Shown: positions 36,001-42,767 of the stretch, piece after piece | Position numbering within the stretch: the first letter of the stretch is position 1 | How the letters are laid out: every line of letters begins with the position of its first letter | From: Nocardiopsis terrae | Lineage (GTDB): Bacteria > Actinomycetota > Actinomycetes > Streptosporangiales > Streptosporangiaceae | Assembly (NCBI RefSeq): GCF_014651695.1 | Contig: NZ_BMXJ01000003.1 | Span: 27,046 to 91,045 of the forward strand | Length of the DNA: 64,000 nucleotides | Reading direction: 5' to 3' | Position numbers and translations under genes: made by a program | The notes under the pieces: model-generated | What the model saw: only the letters and a program-made list of their open reading frames with translations | Databases searched by the model: none | What the model was told of the DNA's origin: nothing

Positions 36001-39000
36001 CCGGGTCGACAACACCGTCAACGACGACGGCGCCGTCACCCGGGTCCGCGACCACGGTGACGTGGACGTCGACGGCGACGAGAAGTGCGTCAACACCACC
36101 TACGTCAACAACACCGACGCCCGCATCCTCAACCTCGTCTCCCGCGTCGAGACCCTCGCCGTCGACTGTGCGGACACCCCGAACCGCCCCGAGGACGTCA
36201 TCACCGACGAACTGGTCTCCTACGACGGCGGAGACCACGGCGACACCCCCACCAGGGGCCTGCCCACCAGGACACAGAAGCTCGACTCCTACGCCGACGG
36301 CGAGCCCGTCTACCAGACGGTCGACCAGACCGGGTTCGACGACTTCGGTAACACCGTCTCCGAGACCGACGCCTCCGGCGGGGTGACCACCACCGACTAC
36401 ACCTTCACCGCCTCCGGCCTGCCCGCATCGGTCACCGAGACCAACCCCGTCGGCCACACCACGAGCACCACGGTCGACCCGACCCGCGGCCTTCCGGTCT
36501 CCGAGACCGACGCCAACGGCCGCACCATGACCATGGCCTACGACCCGCTCGGCCGCCTCACCGGAGTGTGGCTGCCCGATCGCGACCAGGCCACCGACAC
36601 CCCCACCACGAAGTTCGAGTACCACGTCCGCCAGGACGCACCCACCTCGATCACCACACACACCCTGCAAACCCGCACCGAGTACACCACCAGCCACGAG
36701 ATCTTCGACGCCTTCCTGCGCCCCCGGCAGACCCAGAGCCCCGCTCCGGGCGGCGGTCGGCTCGTCACGGACACCTTCCACGACACCCGCGGCCAGGTCG
36801 TCCGGGAACGCGAGCCCTACTACAACGAGGACGAGGCCACCGACACCCTGTTCGTCGTCGCCAACGACGCCGACGTCCCCCGCCAGGCCGTCACGGTCTA
36901 CGACGGCGCGGGACGGGTCACCGACAACATCCACGTGGCCCTGGGTGAGGAACGCTGGCGCACCAGCACCGAACACCACGGCGAGCGCACTCTGGTCACC
37001 CCACCCGACGGAGCGGTGGCCACCACCTCCATCGTGGATGCCCAGGGGCGTCTGAGCGAGGTCCGCACCCACCACGGGGGCACCCCCGAGGGCGACTACG
37101 ACGCCATCACCTACACCTACGCCAAGAACGACGAGCTGGCCACGGTCACCGACCCCGAGGGCAACGTCTGGGAGCACACCTACGACCTGCGCGGCCGTCT
37201 GGTGCGCACCGACGACCCCATCAGCGGTACCACCACGATGGGCTACAACGAGCTCGACCAGATGGTCTCCGCCACCGACGCCCGCGGGCAGACCCTGGCC
37301 TACTCCTACGACGAGATCGGCCGTCAGGTCGGGCTGCACGAAGACTCCCCGGAAGGGGAGAAACGGGCCGAGTGGGTCTACGACACCCTCGCCAAGGGCC
37401 ACCTGACCTCGTCCACCCGCTACGACGACGGGGACGCCTACACCTCCCGTGTGGTGCGCTACGACCAGTTCTACCGGCCCACCACCACCGAGATCCGCAT
37501 CCCCGACAGCCAACCCATGCTGTCCGGGCGCTACCGCTTCTCCACCCAGTACAACCTCGACGGCTCGGTCCGGACCCAGACCCAGCCCGCCGCCGGCGGA
37601 CTGGGTCAGGAGACCATCTCCTACAGCTACAACGAGCTGGGCATGCCCACCCAGATGTCGTCGAGGCTCAGTGACTACGTCACCGACACCGTCTACAACG
37701 GGCTCGGCGAACTGCGCCAGATCGCTCTGGACACCGGGCCCTCGTCGAGCACCCACGCCACGTGGATGACCCGCGACTACGATCCCGCCACGGGGCGGGT
37801 GGCCGAAACCACCCTGGTGCCCGAACGCGGTCTCACCGGGTCGCTGGTGCACCGCTACTACAGCTACGACGACGCGGGCAACGTCCTCAGCCTGCGCGAC
37901 GAACCCACCGCCGAACACCTCCAGTCGGACGTGCAGTGCTTCACCTACGACCACATGCGCCGGATGACCGGGGTGTGGACCCCCGACGCCACCGGTGAGG
38001 AGGCGTGCGCGGCCCAACCCTCCGCCGACGCCCTGGGCGGTGCGGCTCCGTACTGGCACGAGTACACCTACGACCAGCTCGGCAACCGCACCACCGAGGT
38101 CCAGCACGGACTTCCCGGCGGGGACATCACCCGTACCTACCAGCACGGCGATGCGACCGATGTGGCGCCCCAGGCGCTGACCCGGGTGGAGGAGTCCGGA
38201 CCGGGCGGGACCCGGCTGGAGGAGTACTCCTACGACGAGGCCGGGAACATGACCGGCCGCACCACCTCCTCCCGCGACCAGGAACTGGAGTGGGACGCCG
38301 AAGGCAACCTGGCCCGGGTCACCGAGGAGGACGGTTCGGAGACCTCCTACACCTACGACGCCGACGGCCAGCGGCTGATCCGTGAGGACCCGGCCTCCAC
38401 CACGCTCTACCTGCCGGGCATGGAACTGCGCCTGGACAAGGAAGACCTGGTCAAAGAGGCCACCCGGTTCTACTCCCACGCGGGGGAGACGGTCGCGGTC
38501 CGGCAGAACGACGGCACCCTGTCGTGGATCCACGCCGACCACCACGGCACCGGCCAGGTCGCCGTCGATGCTCGCACCGGTGAGGCGACGCACCGGTACA
38601 TGAGCGTGTTCGGGACCGAGCGCGGGGAAGCTGCCGGTGCCTGGCCTTCGGAGCGCGGGTTCGTCGACGGAACCGTTGACTCCTCCACAGGGTTGACCCA
38701 GCTCGGAGCTCGTGCCTACGACTCGACGCTGGGGAGATTCATTTCTCCGGACCCGGTCATGGACGTGACCGACCACCAGCAGATGCACGGCTATATCTAC
38801 GCCAACAACAATCCAGTGACCTTCACGGACCCCGATGGGCTCTTTTGGAAAACTGCAGCTTTTGTCGCCCGGCTTATGATCAACGCGGTGGCTAATTATT
38901 TGGCGAAGCGCGGAGTGAACGTTTATAACAATCCGTCGTTTCAGCGCGCAAATAATTGGATCGACAGGGTTCTTTCTTCTGGCTCCGGTTCCGGGTCCAG

Positions 39001-40252
39001 GTCAGGAAGTGGCGGCTCGAACTATCAGGATCAGAAGCAGTCCAAAGCCTATCGTGAAGCCCAGGCTGAGAAAGCAGAAGCAAAACAGAAGCTGGTCTCT
39101 GCGGCGACCGGCCTGGCGCAGTTGGTGGCCGACGAGCTCGGTATCACCGCCGGGCTGGAGTGCTTCACCACTGGTGATCTGGGTGCGTGTGGTGAGACCG
39201 CGGTCAACGTGGCGTTGATGTTCGTCGGCGGACTGCCTGCCAAGATCGCGGCGAAGTACGGTCTGCGGTGGGGTAAAGCGGCGGAGTTGGGCCGGAAGAT
39301 CTCTGCCTTGGGCGGTGATCTGATCGAGGGTGTCAAGGGCCTGAACAGGGCTAACCGCAAGCTCGATAACGTGAGTTGTCCGATCGGGAACAGCTTTGTG
39401 CCCGGCACGGGTGTGGTGATGGCCGATGGGTCCACCAAGCCGATCGAGGATGTCGATATCGGCGAGAAGGTGTTGGCCACCGACCCAGATACGGGGGAGC
39501 AGTCGGCCCGGACGGTGTTGGCCACGATCGTGGGGTCGGGTGCCAGGTCCCTGGTGCAGATCACCGTTGACCCGACGAGTGAACGTGATGCCCCTGAAGG
39601 GGACGAGACCGTTTCGGGTGAGGAGTCTGAGGGCGCTCCGGGGTCGGTAACGGCCGGGGACGTGATCGTGGCGACCGACGGTCACCCGTTCTGGGTACCG
39701 GACCTGGGGTCGTGGGTGGAGGCGATCGACCTGGCCCCGGGCATGTGGTTGCAGACCTCGTCGGGCACCTGGGTGCAGGTCAGCGCGGTCCAGGCCTGGA
39801 CCCAGACGGCCACGGTCCATAACCTGACCGTGCAGGGCGTCCACACCTACCACGTGGCCGCGGACTCACTGGATGTCCTTAACCACAACTGCGGTGGAGC
39901 ATCCGACGACCTGCTTGATCTCGCTGATGCGAACATCGGAAAGACAAACACAGCCAGTGAAATCGTCTCTAGGGATGGAAAAGTCGGGCGAGGCGTCAGC
40001 GGCCCTCGAGCTCTATCTGACCTTACCCCTGAGGTGCGCACAGCTGCGGAAGCGACAGGCCATCACCGGGGGTGCTCTGAGATCGGTGCTTTGTGTGAAC
40101 TGGAAAGTCAAGGGGCTGACCTTTCGGGAACCAAGGCGACGACCGTAAAAGTGAATGGAGGATCTCAAGAGTACACATATGACCAGCATGGCGAGATGTA
40201 CCCAAAGTGTCCCTCGTGTGTTAATCTCTTCAATTACATCGATAAGAAATAG
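33056..40252 (+). CDS. RHS/YD-repeat polymorphic toxin with Hint domain and YwqJ-like deaminase tip
   Basis: The protein has 2398 residues from a GTG preceded by AGGAGG. It starts with a signal/anchor helix (about residues 22-44), then an acidic coiled-coil-like stretch (about 125-240). YD repeats fill the body, ending in the RHS core motif LGARAYDSTLGRFISPDP and YANNNPVTFTDPDG (about 1880-1925). A pretoxin Hint domain runs from Cys2108 (CPIGNSFVPGTGVVMADGS) to HNC at 2277-2279. The last 119 residues look like a YwqJ-type nucleic-acid deaminase: GHHRGCSEIGAL with Cys2340/Glu2342 and the zinc CPSC at 2385-2388. Hint would release the toxin. Codon use becomes AT-richer after the core. Confidence 0.88.
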   Translation: MTPRSDTPEPAPSTRPGPIRRAIVYPVALVVFAGLLNTLPASATAYNPRPEVAEQPSVEGSEAVAEALSEDDAVAEAAMTAPASVAWPEATSVDVDLEQDRVRTLSAQEDPLVTVGAVSGEEFEDWEVPEHWQEVLEEEAARDLEEKAAEEAEAAEEQAAEQQSEEPGSADGEAAPAEDPDATAPEEEADRGGNGAAAERERHSDPATAEESAAEEESRTPAAPAPVEVPEPEPVASAQVEVLDRDRAEQAGVNGLLLRVSRTDDSASVAPVELGVDYSGFAEAFGGDYASRLTMVELDECVLDESCADEDTAAHDSAVLLDNDTGENHITARVSAAPQGSLVALAAAPAGGNGDYGATQLSAASSWNVNNQSGDFSWSYAFATPPAPSDLNPAVGLGYSSGGVDGRIATSNNQTSWIGDGFAYAPGAIERRYSACVDSGHETGDLCWNTDNVTLSMTGHSGALVKDDDGSYRLSNDDGTRVERLTGADNGAHDGEYWKVTTPDGTQYFFGRNRLPGWSSGDPETESAQTLPVYAPESGQPCYDSDFADSWCQQANKWNLDYVVDVHGNVMTFYYDAETNHYGRNLTKTATPYVRAANVKRIEYGLRSDDVYATAPARVLFSDSERCLVTDSFDCAADKRTSGNAEHWPDVPLDQDCKSGESCAGRHSPTFWSTKKLDAITTQVRDGDSYTDVDTWKLEHSFPESGDGTGPTLWLDSIEHVGKVGGTESLPKISFAGTQMPNRVDSPSDDIAPMLRWRITSIYTESGGQFDINYSQPECEPGKTPEPHENTKRCYPVLWTPEGGVELTDWFHKYVVTEVNEVDLVSDQPTLTTSYDYVGDPAWRYTEADGMVKDKYRTWADWRGYDRVIVRTGHEDEERTETEYLYFQGMHEDRQPSGKRSVAVTDSRGVEHTDHKELNGTVREVIVRDGEGGQDISREITTPWWKQTAKVTHDWGEQTATKIATEQVISLTRLADDSWLEARVDNTVNDDGAVTRVRDHGDVDVDGDEKCVNTTYVNNTDARILNLVSRVETLAVDCADTPNRPEDVITDELVSYDGGDHGDTPTRGLPTRTQKLDSYADGEPVYQTVDQTGFDDFGNTVSETDASGGVTTTDYTFTASGLPASVTETNPVGHTTSTTVDPTRGLPVSETDANGRTMTMAYDPLGRLTGVWLPDRDQATDTPTTKFEYHVRQDAPTSITTHTLQTRTEYTTSHEIFDAFLRPRQTQSPAPGGGRLVTDTFHDTRGQVVREREPYYNEDEATDTLFVVANDADVPRQAVTVYDGAGRVTDNIHVALGEERWRTSTEHHGERTLVTPPDGAVATTSIVDAQGRLSEVRTHHGGTPEGDYDAITYTYAKNDELATVTDPEGNVWEHTYDLRGRLVRTDDPISGTTTMGYNELDQMVSATDARGQTLAYSYDEIGRQVGLHEDSPEGEKRAEWVYDTLAKGHLTSSTRYDDGDAYTSRVVRYDQFYRPTTTEIRIPDSQPMLSGRYRFSTQYNLDGSVRTQTQPAAGGLGQETISYSYNELGMPTQMSSRLSDYVTDTVYNGLGELRQIALDTGPSSSTHATWMTRDYDPATGRVAETTLVPERGLTGSLVHRYYSYDDAGNVLSLRDEPTAEHLQSDVQCFTYDHMRRMTGVWTPDATGEEACAAQPSADALGGAAPYWHEYTYDQLGNRTTEVQHGLPGGDITRTYQHGDATDVAPQALTRVEESGPGGTRLEEYSYDEAGNMTGRTTSSRDQELEWDAEGNLARVTEEDGSETSYTYDADGQRLIREDPASTTLYLPGMELRLDKEDLVKEATRFYSHAGETVAVRQNDGTLSWIHADHHGTGQVAVDARTGEATHRYMSVFGTERGEAAGAWPSERGFVDGTVDSSTGLTQLGARAYDSTLGRFISPDPVMDVTDHQQMHGYIYANNNPVTFTDPDGLFWKTAAFVARLMINAVANYLAKRGVNVYNNPSFQRANNWIDRVLSSGSGSGSRSGSGGSNYQDQKQSKAYREAQAEKAEAKQKLVSAATGLAQLVADELGITAGLECFTTGDLGACGETAVNVALMFVGGLPAKIAAKYGLRWGKAAELGRKISALGGDLIEGVKGLNRANRKLDNVSCPIGNSFVPGTGVVMADGSTKPIEDVDIGEKVLATDPDTGEQSARTVLATIVGSGARSLVQITVDPTSERDAPEGDETVSGEESEGAPGSVTAGDVIVATDGHPFWVPDLGSWVEAIDLAPGMWLQTSSGTWVQVSAVQAWTQTATVHNLTVQGVHTYHVAADSLDVLNHNCGGASDDLLDLADANIGKTNTASEIVSRDGKVGRGVSGPRALSDLTPEVRTAAEATGHHRGCSEIGALCELESQGADLSGTKATTVKVNGGSQEYTYDQHGEMYPKCPSCVNLFNYIDKK

Positions 40253-40262
40253 GTGGTGAGGG

Positions 40263-40979
40263 TTGCCGCGCAGTTTGTCGATTGGGGCTCTCAATTTCCT
40301 GAAGCGATTTGGGAAGTATTTCGCTGGGATGAGCAGTCAGTTCGCTTGGGATGCTCATGAACCGGAAAAAAGTATATTAGCTTCGCATGAGCGGGACTTT
40401 GGGGGAATTGCGTTTCCTATCCTTGGCGGAGAGCTTCAGGGGTGGGTTCGGCTCGGTGTCAAGTCTGGGAGGGTGCGGACTACGGGTTCTGGTGAGAGAA
40501 TATTTAATTTTGCCGATCCGCAATTTGTTCAGTGCGGTCTTGTCTGTAGGATGGATGGTCGCTTCGGGGTTTCTTGGGGAAGTGAATTTCTCCCGTGGCA
40601 TGCTGATGTGTATCGTCTTATTGAATCGAGCGCAGTGTGGGCGAGTCTTGCTGGATGGAAAAGATCCGCTCTTTGCGATGGGGATCCTAGTGTGGTTTTA
40701 GGTTCTTTTTTGGGGAGTCGAGATGAAGAGAGTGCTTCTCCAGAGTCTTATTGGTTTCTAGGTGCTGACGTGGCAGTTTATGTCGAGCCGCATCTCACCT
40801 ACTTGCCTGAGGGGTCTTCTAGGATTCATGTGCTGACGTCTAATTGGGAGTCAAATTTGAATGCAAGGAAGATCCTCGAGGAATTGGATTCAGGTGGCGA
40901 AAGATTTTTGGTTCGATATTTGGATAGTATTGTCGAAAGGCCGGGCGAGTGTCCGTTCCGTAGTGCTGATTATCTTTGA
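40263..40979 (+). CDS. Putative immunity protein to the RHS deaminase toxin
   Basis: The 238-residue product matches no family I recognise. It begins with a TTG 10 bases after the toxin stop, behind GGTGAGGG; an ATG at 40329 is an alternative. It is clearly AT-richer than its neighbours, soluble-looking and rich in aromatics (YWFLGADVAVYVEPHLTYLPEG). Position directly after the toxin tip and shared base composition make an immunity role the natural inference. An IS630 element follows. Confidence 0.6.
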   Translation: MPRSLSIGALNFLKRFGKYFAGMSSQFAWDAHEPEKSILASHERDFGGIAFPILGGELQGWVRLGVKSGRVRTTGSGERIFNFADPQFVQCGLVCRMDGRFGVSWGSEFLPWHADVYRLIESSAVWASLAGWKRSALCDGDPSVVLGSFLGSRDEESASPESYWFLGADVAVYVEPHLTYLPEGSSRIHVLTSNWESNLNARKILEELDSGGERFLVRYLDSIVERPGECPFRSADYL

Positions 40980-41182
40980 TTAGGCGGTTGAAGGAATGGG
41001 AACTTGAATCTTTTAAGTCTGAGTGTGCAGGTCACAGTCTCGTGCTAGCGTGTGGAAACCACCAATAATACCACCGAACGCTGGGGCTTCGTGCAGGATG
41101 AGACCTTTTCATTCAGCATCTTGATTCCCTCACCCTTTGCGGGGTGCGCGACGTAGTCCCTGTTCCAGGGTAGGCGCCTGCT

Positions 41183-41209
41183 TACTGAGTTTCTCGTTAG
41201 TTGTGTGGG
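41183..41209 (+). repeat. IS630 terminal inverted repeat, left
   Basis: This is a 27-bp repeat starting TACTGAGTTTCTCG, the exact reverse complement of 42317-42343. The terminal TA is the target dinucleotide. Confidence 0.9.
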
Positions 41210-41796
41210 GTCGGAGAATGGATCTCCAGCCCGGTATGAGCCAGGAAGGACCATGGAAGCCGGCCCTCTTCGCAGACACGGTTGATGCCTCGCTCTGCCG
41301 CGTCGGCGACGTCGGCCAGGTGGTCACCGGCCACGTTGGCCAACTCCCGTGTCTTGATCGCTGACCACAGCATCTCCACGGGGTTGAGTTCGGGGGCATA
41401 GGCGGGCAGCCGCTCCAGGGTGAGCCAGTCCTGCTCAGCAGCCCAGGCCCGCATGGCCCGGCTCCAGTGCGCACTCAACCCGTCCCAGACCAGCACCACG
41501 CGTTCGCCCTCGTAGAAGGTCTTGAGTTGCTTCAGGACCGCGATCAAAGCGTCGGTGTCATAACTGCCCGGGCGCAGGTCGAAGCACAACCGGGCACCGC
41601 GTTCGGCCTCGGCGGCGTGGTAGCCCAACGCGGCGGCCATCGACGCCCGCTTCCAGTTCAACCGATGGCGCAGGGTCGGAGTGCGGCCGCGAGGTGCGTA
41701 TGTTCGGCACACCTGAGGTAGCAGCGACACGCCCGATTCGTCGAAGAAAACGATCCACGCCCGGTTTCTCAAGGCCCCCTTTTGATGCGTGGCCAC
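41197..41796 (-). CDS. IS630 transposase, catalytic DDE frame (OrfB)
   Basis: This frame contains the DDE domain: first Asp in AWIVFFDESGVSLLPQ, second in VVLVWDGLSAHWS, and Glu in LPAYAPELNPVEMLWSAIK. The nominal ATG (41796) lies inside OrfA; translation probably comes from -1 frameshifting at A4G5, giving a transposase of about 360 residues. The stop lies inside the terminal repeat. The catalytic residues appear complete. Confidence 0.88.
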   Translation of the reverse strand: MATHQKGALRNRAWIVFFDESGVSLLPQVCRTYAPRGRTPTLRHRLNWKRASMAAALGYHAAEAERGARLCFDLRPGSYDTDALIAVLKQLKTFYEGERVVLVWDGLSAHWSRAMRAWAAEQDWLTLERLPAYAPELNPVEMLWSAIKTRELANVAGDHLADVADAAERGINRVCEEGRLPWSFLAHTGLEIHSPTPHN

Positions 41797-42284
41797 TCAT
41801 GGGCCACCCATCGGGCAATCTCGGATTCATCGCGCTCCACCGCTTTGCGCTGCGGCCGTTGCAGGCTCCATCCCAACTTCTGGGTGAGCAACCGCCATAC
41901 CGAGGCCCGCGACAGGCACACACCCGTCCGCTGTTCGGCAACCAGGCCCACACGCTCCAGGGTCCACAGATCGGAGGCGAACCCGTGGGCCAGGGCACCC
42001 TCCTCCAGGGCCACACGGATCTGTTCCACCTGCTTGTCGGTGAGTTTGCGGGGACGGCCGGTGGGCGGACGGCGGCGCAGCGCGGCCACTCCGCCCTGTT
42101 CCATCTGCCGCTGCCATCGCCGCACGCTCTCGGGTGTGACTCCGAGCATGCGCGCAACCTGAGCTTGGGGGTGGCCTTGGTCCAGGAGTTCGACCGCACG
42201 CATCCGTCGGGCTTCTGCCACCTGCGGGCGGGTCAGCGGCGGAACAGCTTCTGTGGGGGTGGCAGGTCCGTCTCGCGGGGGCAT
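41769..42284 (-). CDS. IS630 transposase, N-terminal frame (OrfA)
   Basis: The 171-residue frame carries a helix-turn-helix (MRAVELLDQGHPQAQVARMLGVTPESVRRWQRQME), a second winged/homeodomain-like part and the linker seen in IS630 transposases. It binds the terminal repeats. It ends in WPRIKRGP-stop, just past an A4G5 run (41783-41775 on the minus strand). A -1 shift there continues into the catalytic frame, which overlaps by 28 bases. Alone it would be a DNA-binding protein without catalysis. Confidence 0.88.
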   Translation of the reverse strand: MPPRDGPATPTEAVPPLTRPQVAEARRMRAVELLDQGHPQAQVARMLGVTPESVRRWQRQMEQGGVAALRRRPPTGRPRKLTDKQVEQIRVALEEGALAHGFASDLWTLERVGLVAEQRTGVCLSRASVWRLLTQKLGWSLQRPQRKAVERDESEIARWVAHEWPRIKRGP

Positions 42285-42316
42285 GCCGCCATGCTCACAC
42301 AGCCGAACACTTCATG

Positions 42317-42343
42317 CCCACACAACTAACGAGAAACTCAGTA
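42317..42343 (-). repeat. IS630 terminal inverted repeat, right
   Basis: This is the exact reverse complement of the left repeat. It lies 33 bases before the transposase start, so it also forms part of the transposase leader. Confidence 0.9.
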
Positions 42344-42523
42344 GGCGGGGTGGTCCATCGATTCCCTGGGCGACGTCTGGCTCGTGTGCCTCATGGGCCA
42401 CCTCCGACGCCCGCGGGAGAGCGGGGCTGGAGTACCGCTCGCGTTCAGCGAGTGCGGCGGGATGCGGGCGGGTCCAACCCCGCAGGTGAAACCGGCGCAC
42501 GGGTTTCACCCGTAGAACACCCC

Positions 42524-42553
42524 TTGACACCTCCGTGGTGGCGAAGCTATATC
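42524..42553 (+). promoter_or_regulatory. Sigma-70-like promoter of the arabinofuranosidase gene
   Basis: TTGACA (42524-42529) and TATATC (42548-42553) are separated by 18 bp, a good housekeeping-type promoter in this high-GC context. Transcription would start near 42560, about 40 bases upstream of the LacI-type palindrome, with a leader of about 200 bases. A short palindrome, TTCGGCCGAA, lies at 42566-42575. Confidence 0.65.
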
Positions 42554-42596
42554 TAGAAAAATACATTCGGCCGAAATTGATCGTCTCATACTCGTA

Positions 42597-42612
42597 ATGT
42601 TAGCGCTAACAT
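42597..42612. promoter_or_regulatory. LacI-family operator upstream of the arabinofuranosidase gene
   Basis: ATGTTAGCGCTAACAT is a perfect 16-bp palindrome with the central CG-containing core (AGCGCT) typical of LacI/GalR-type sugar repressors. It sits downstream of the promoter, where a repressor would block elongation or initiation. No LacI gene is in the window. Confidence 0.75.
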
Positions 42613-42767
42613 ACAAATAGAGAACGTCGGGACAAAGGTCGTTTAATGCGCGCCCCGGTCCCTGATTTGCAACGCCTATTGCCGTCGAGAACCCCCGCCT
42701 GAGCGACTCGCCACATCCCGCAACCACCGACCGGCGTCCGGCGCCGGTATACCCCCTCGGAGGAGAC

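Larger units (their letters stand above)
41183..42343 (-). mobile_element. IS630-family insertion sequence
   Basis: The element is about 1.16 kb with perfect 27-bp terminal inverted repeats (41183-41209 and 42317-42343; tip TACTGAGTTTCTCG). TA stands at each end, consistent with Tc1/mariner-IS630 insertion at TA. Two overlapping reading frames encode the transposase by -1 frameshifting. All parts look intact, so it may be mobile. It sits between the toxin-immunity module and the arabinofuranosidase gene. Confidence 0.9.

Noticed and set aside
35240..38788. A 1182-codon minus-strand open frame opposite the RHS gene
   Set aside because: It is the mirror of YD-repeat codons, Val/Gly/Asp-rich without domains; the plus-strand RHS protein explains it.
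34100..38830. Repeated YD-type segments that might suggest a tandem-repeat or CRISPR-like array
   Set aside because: The repetition is at protein level, with irregular spacing and no conserved DNA repeats or spacers.
41045..41254. Short open frame at the IS630 left end
   Set aside because: It straddles the terminal repeat and unrelated flanking DNA; no motifs are visible.
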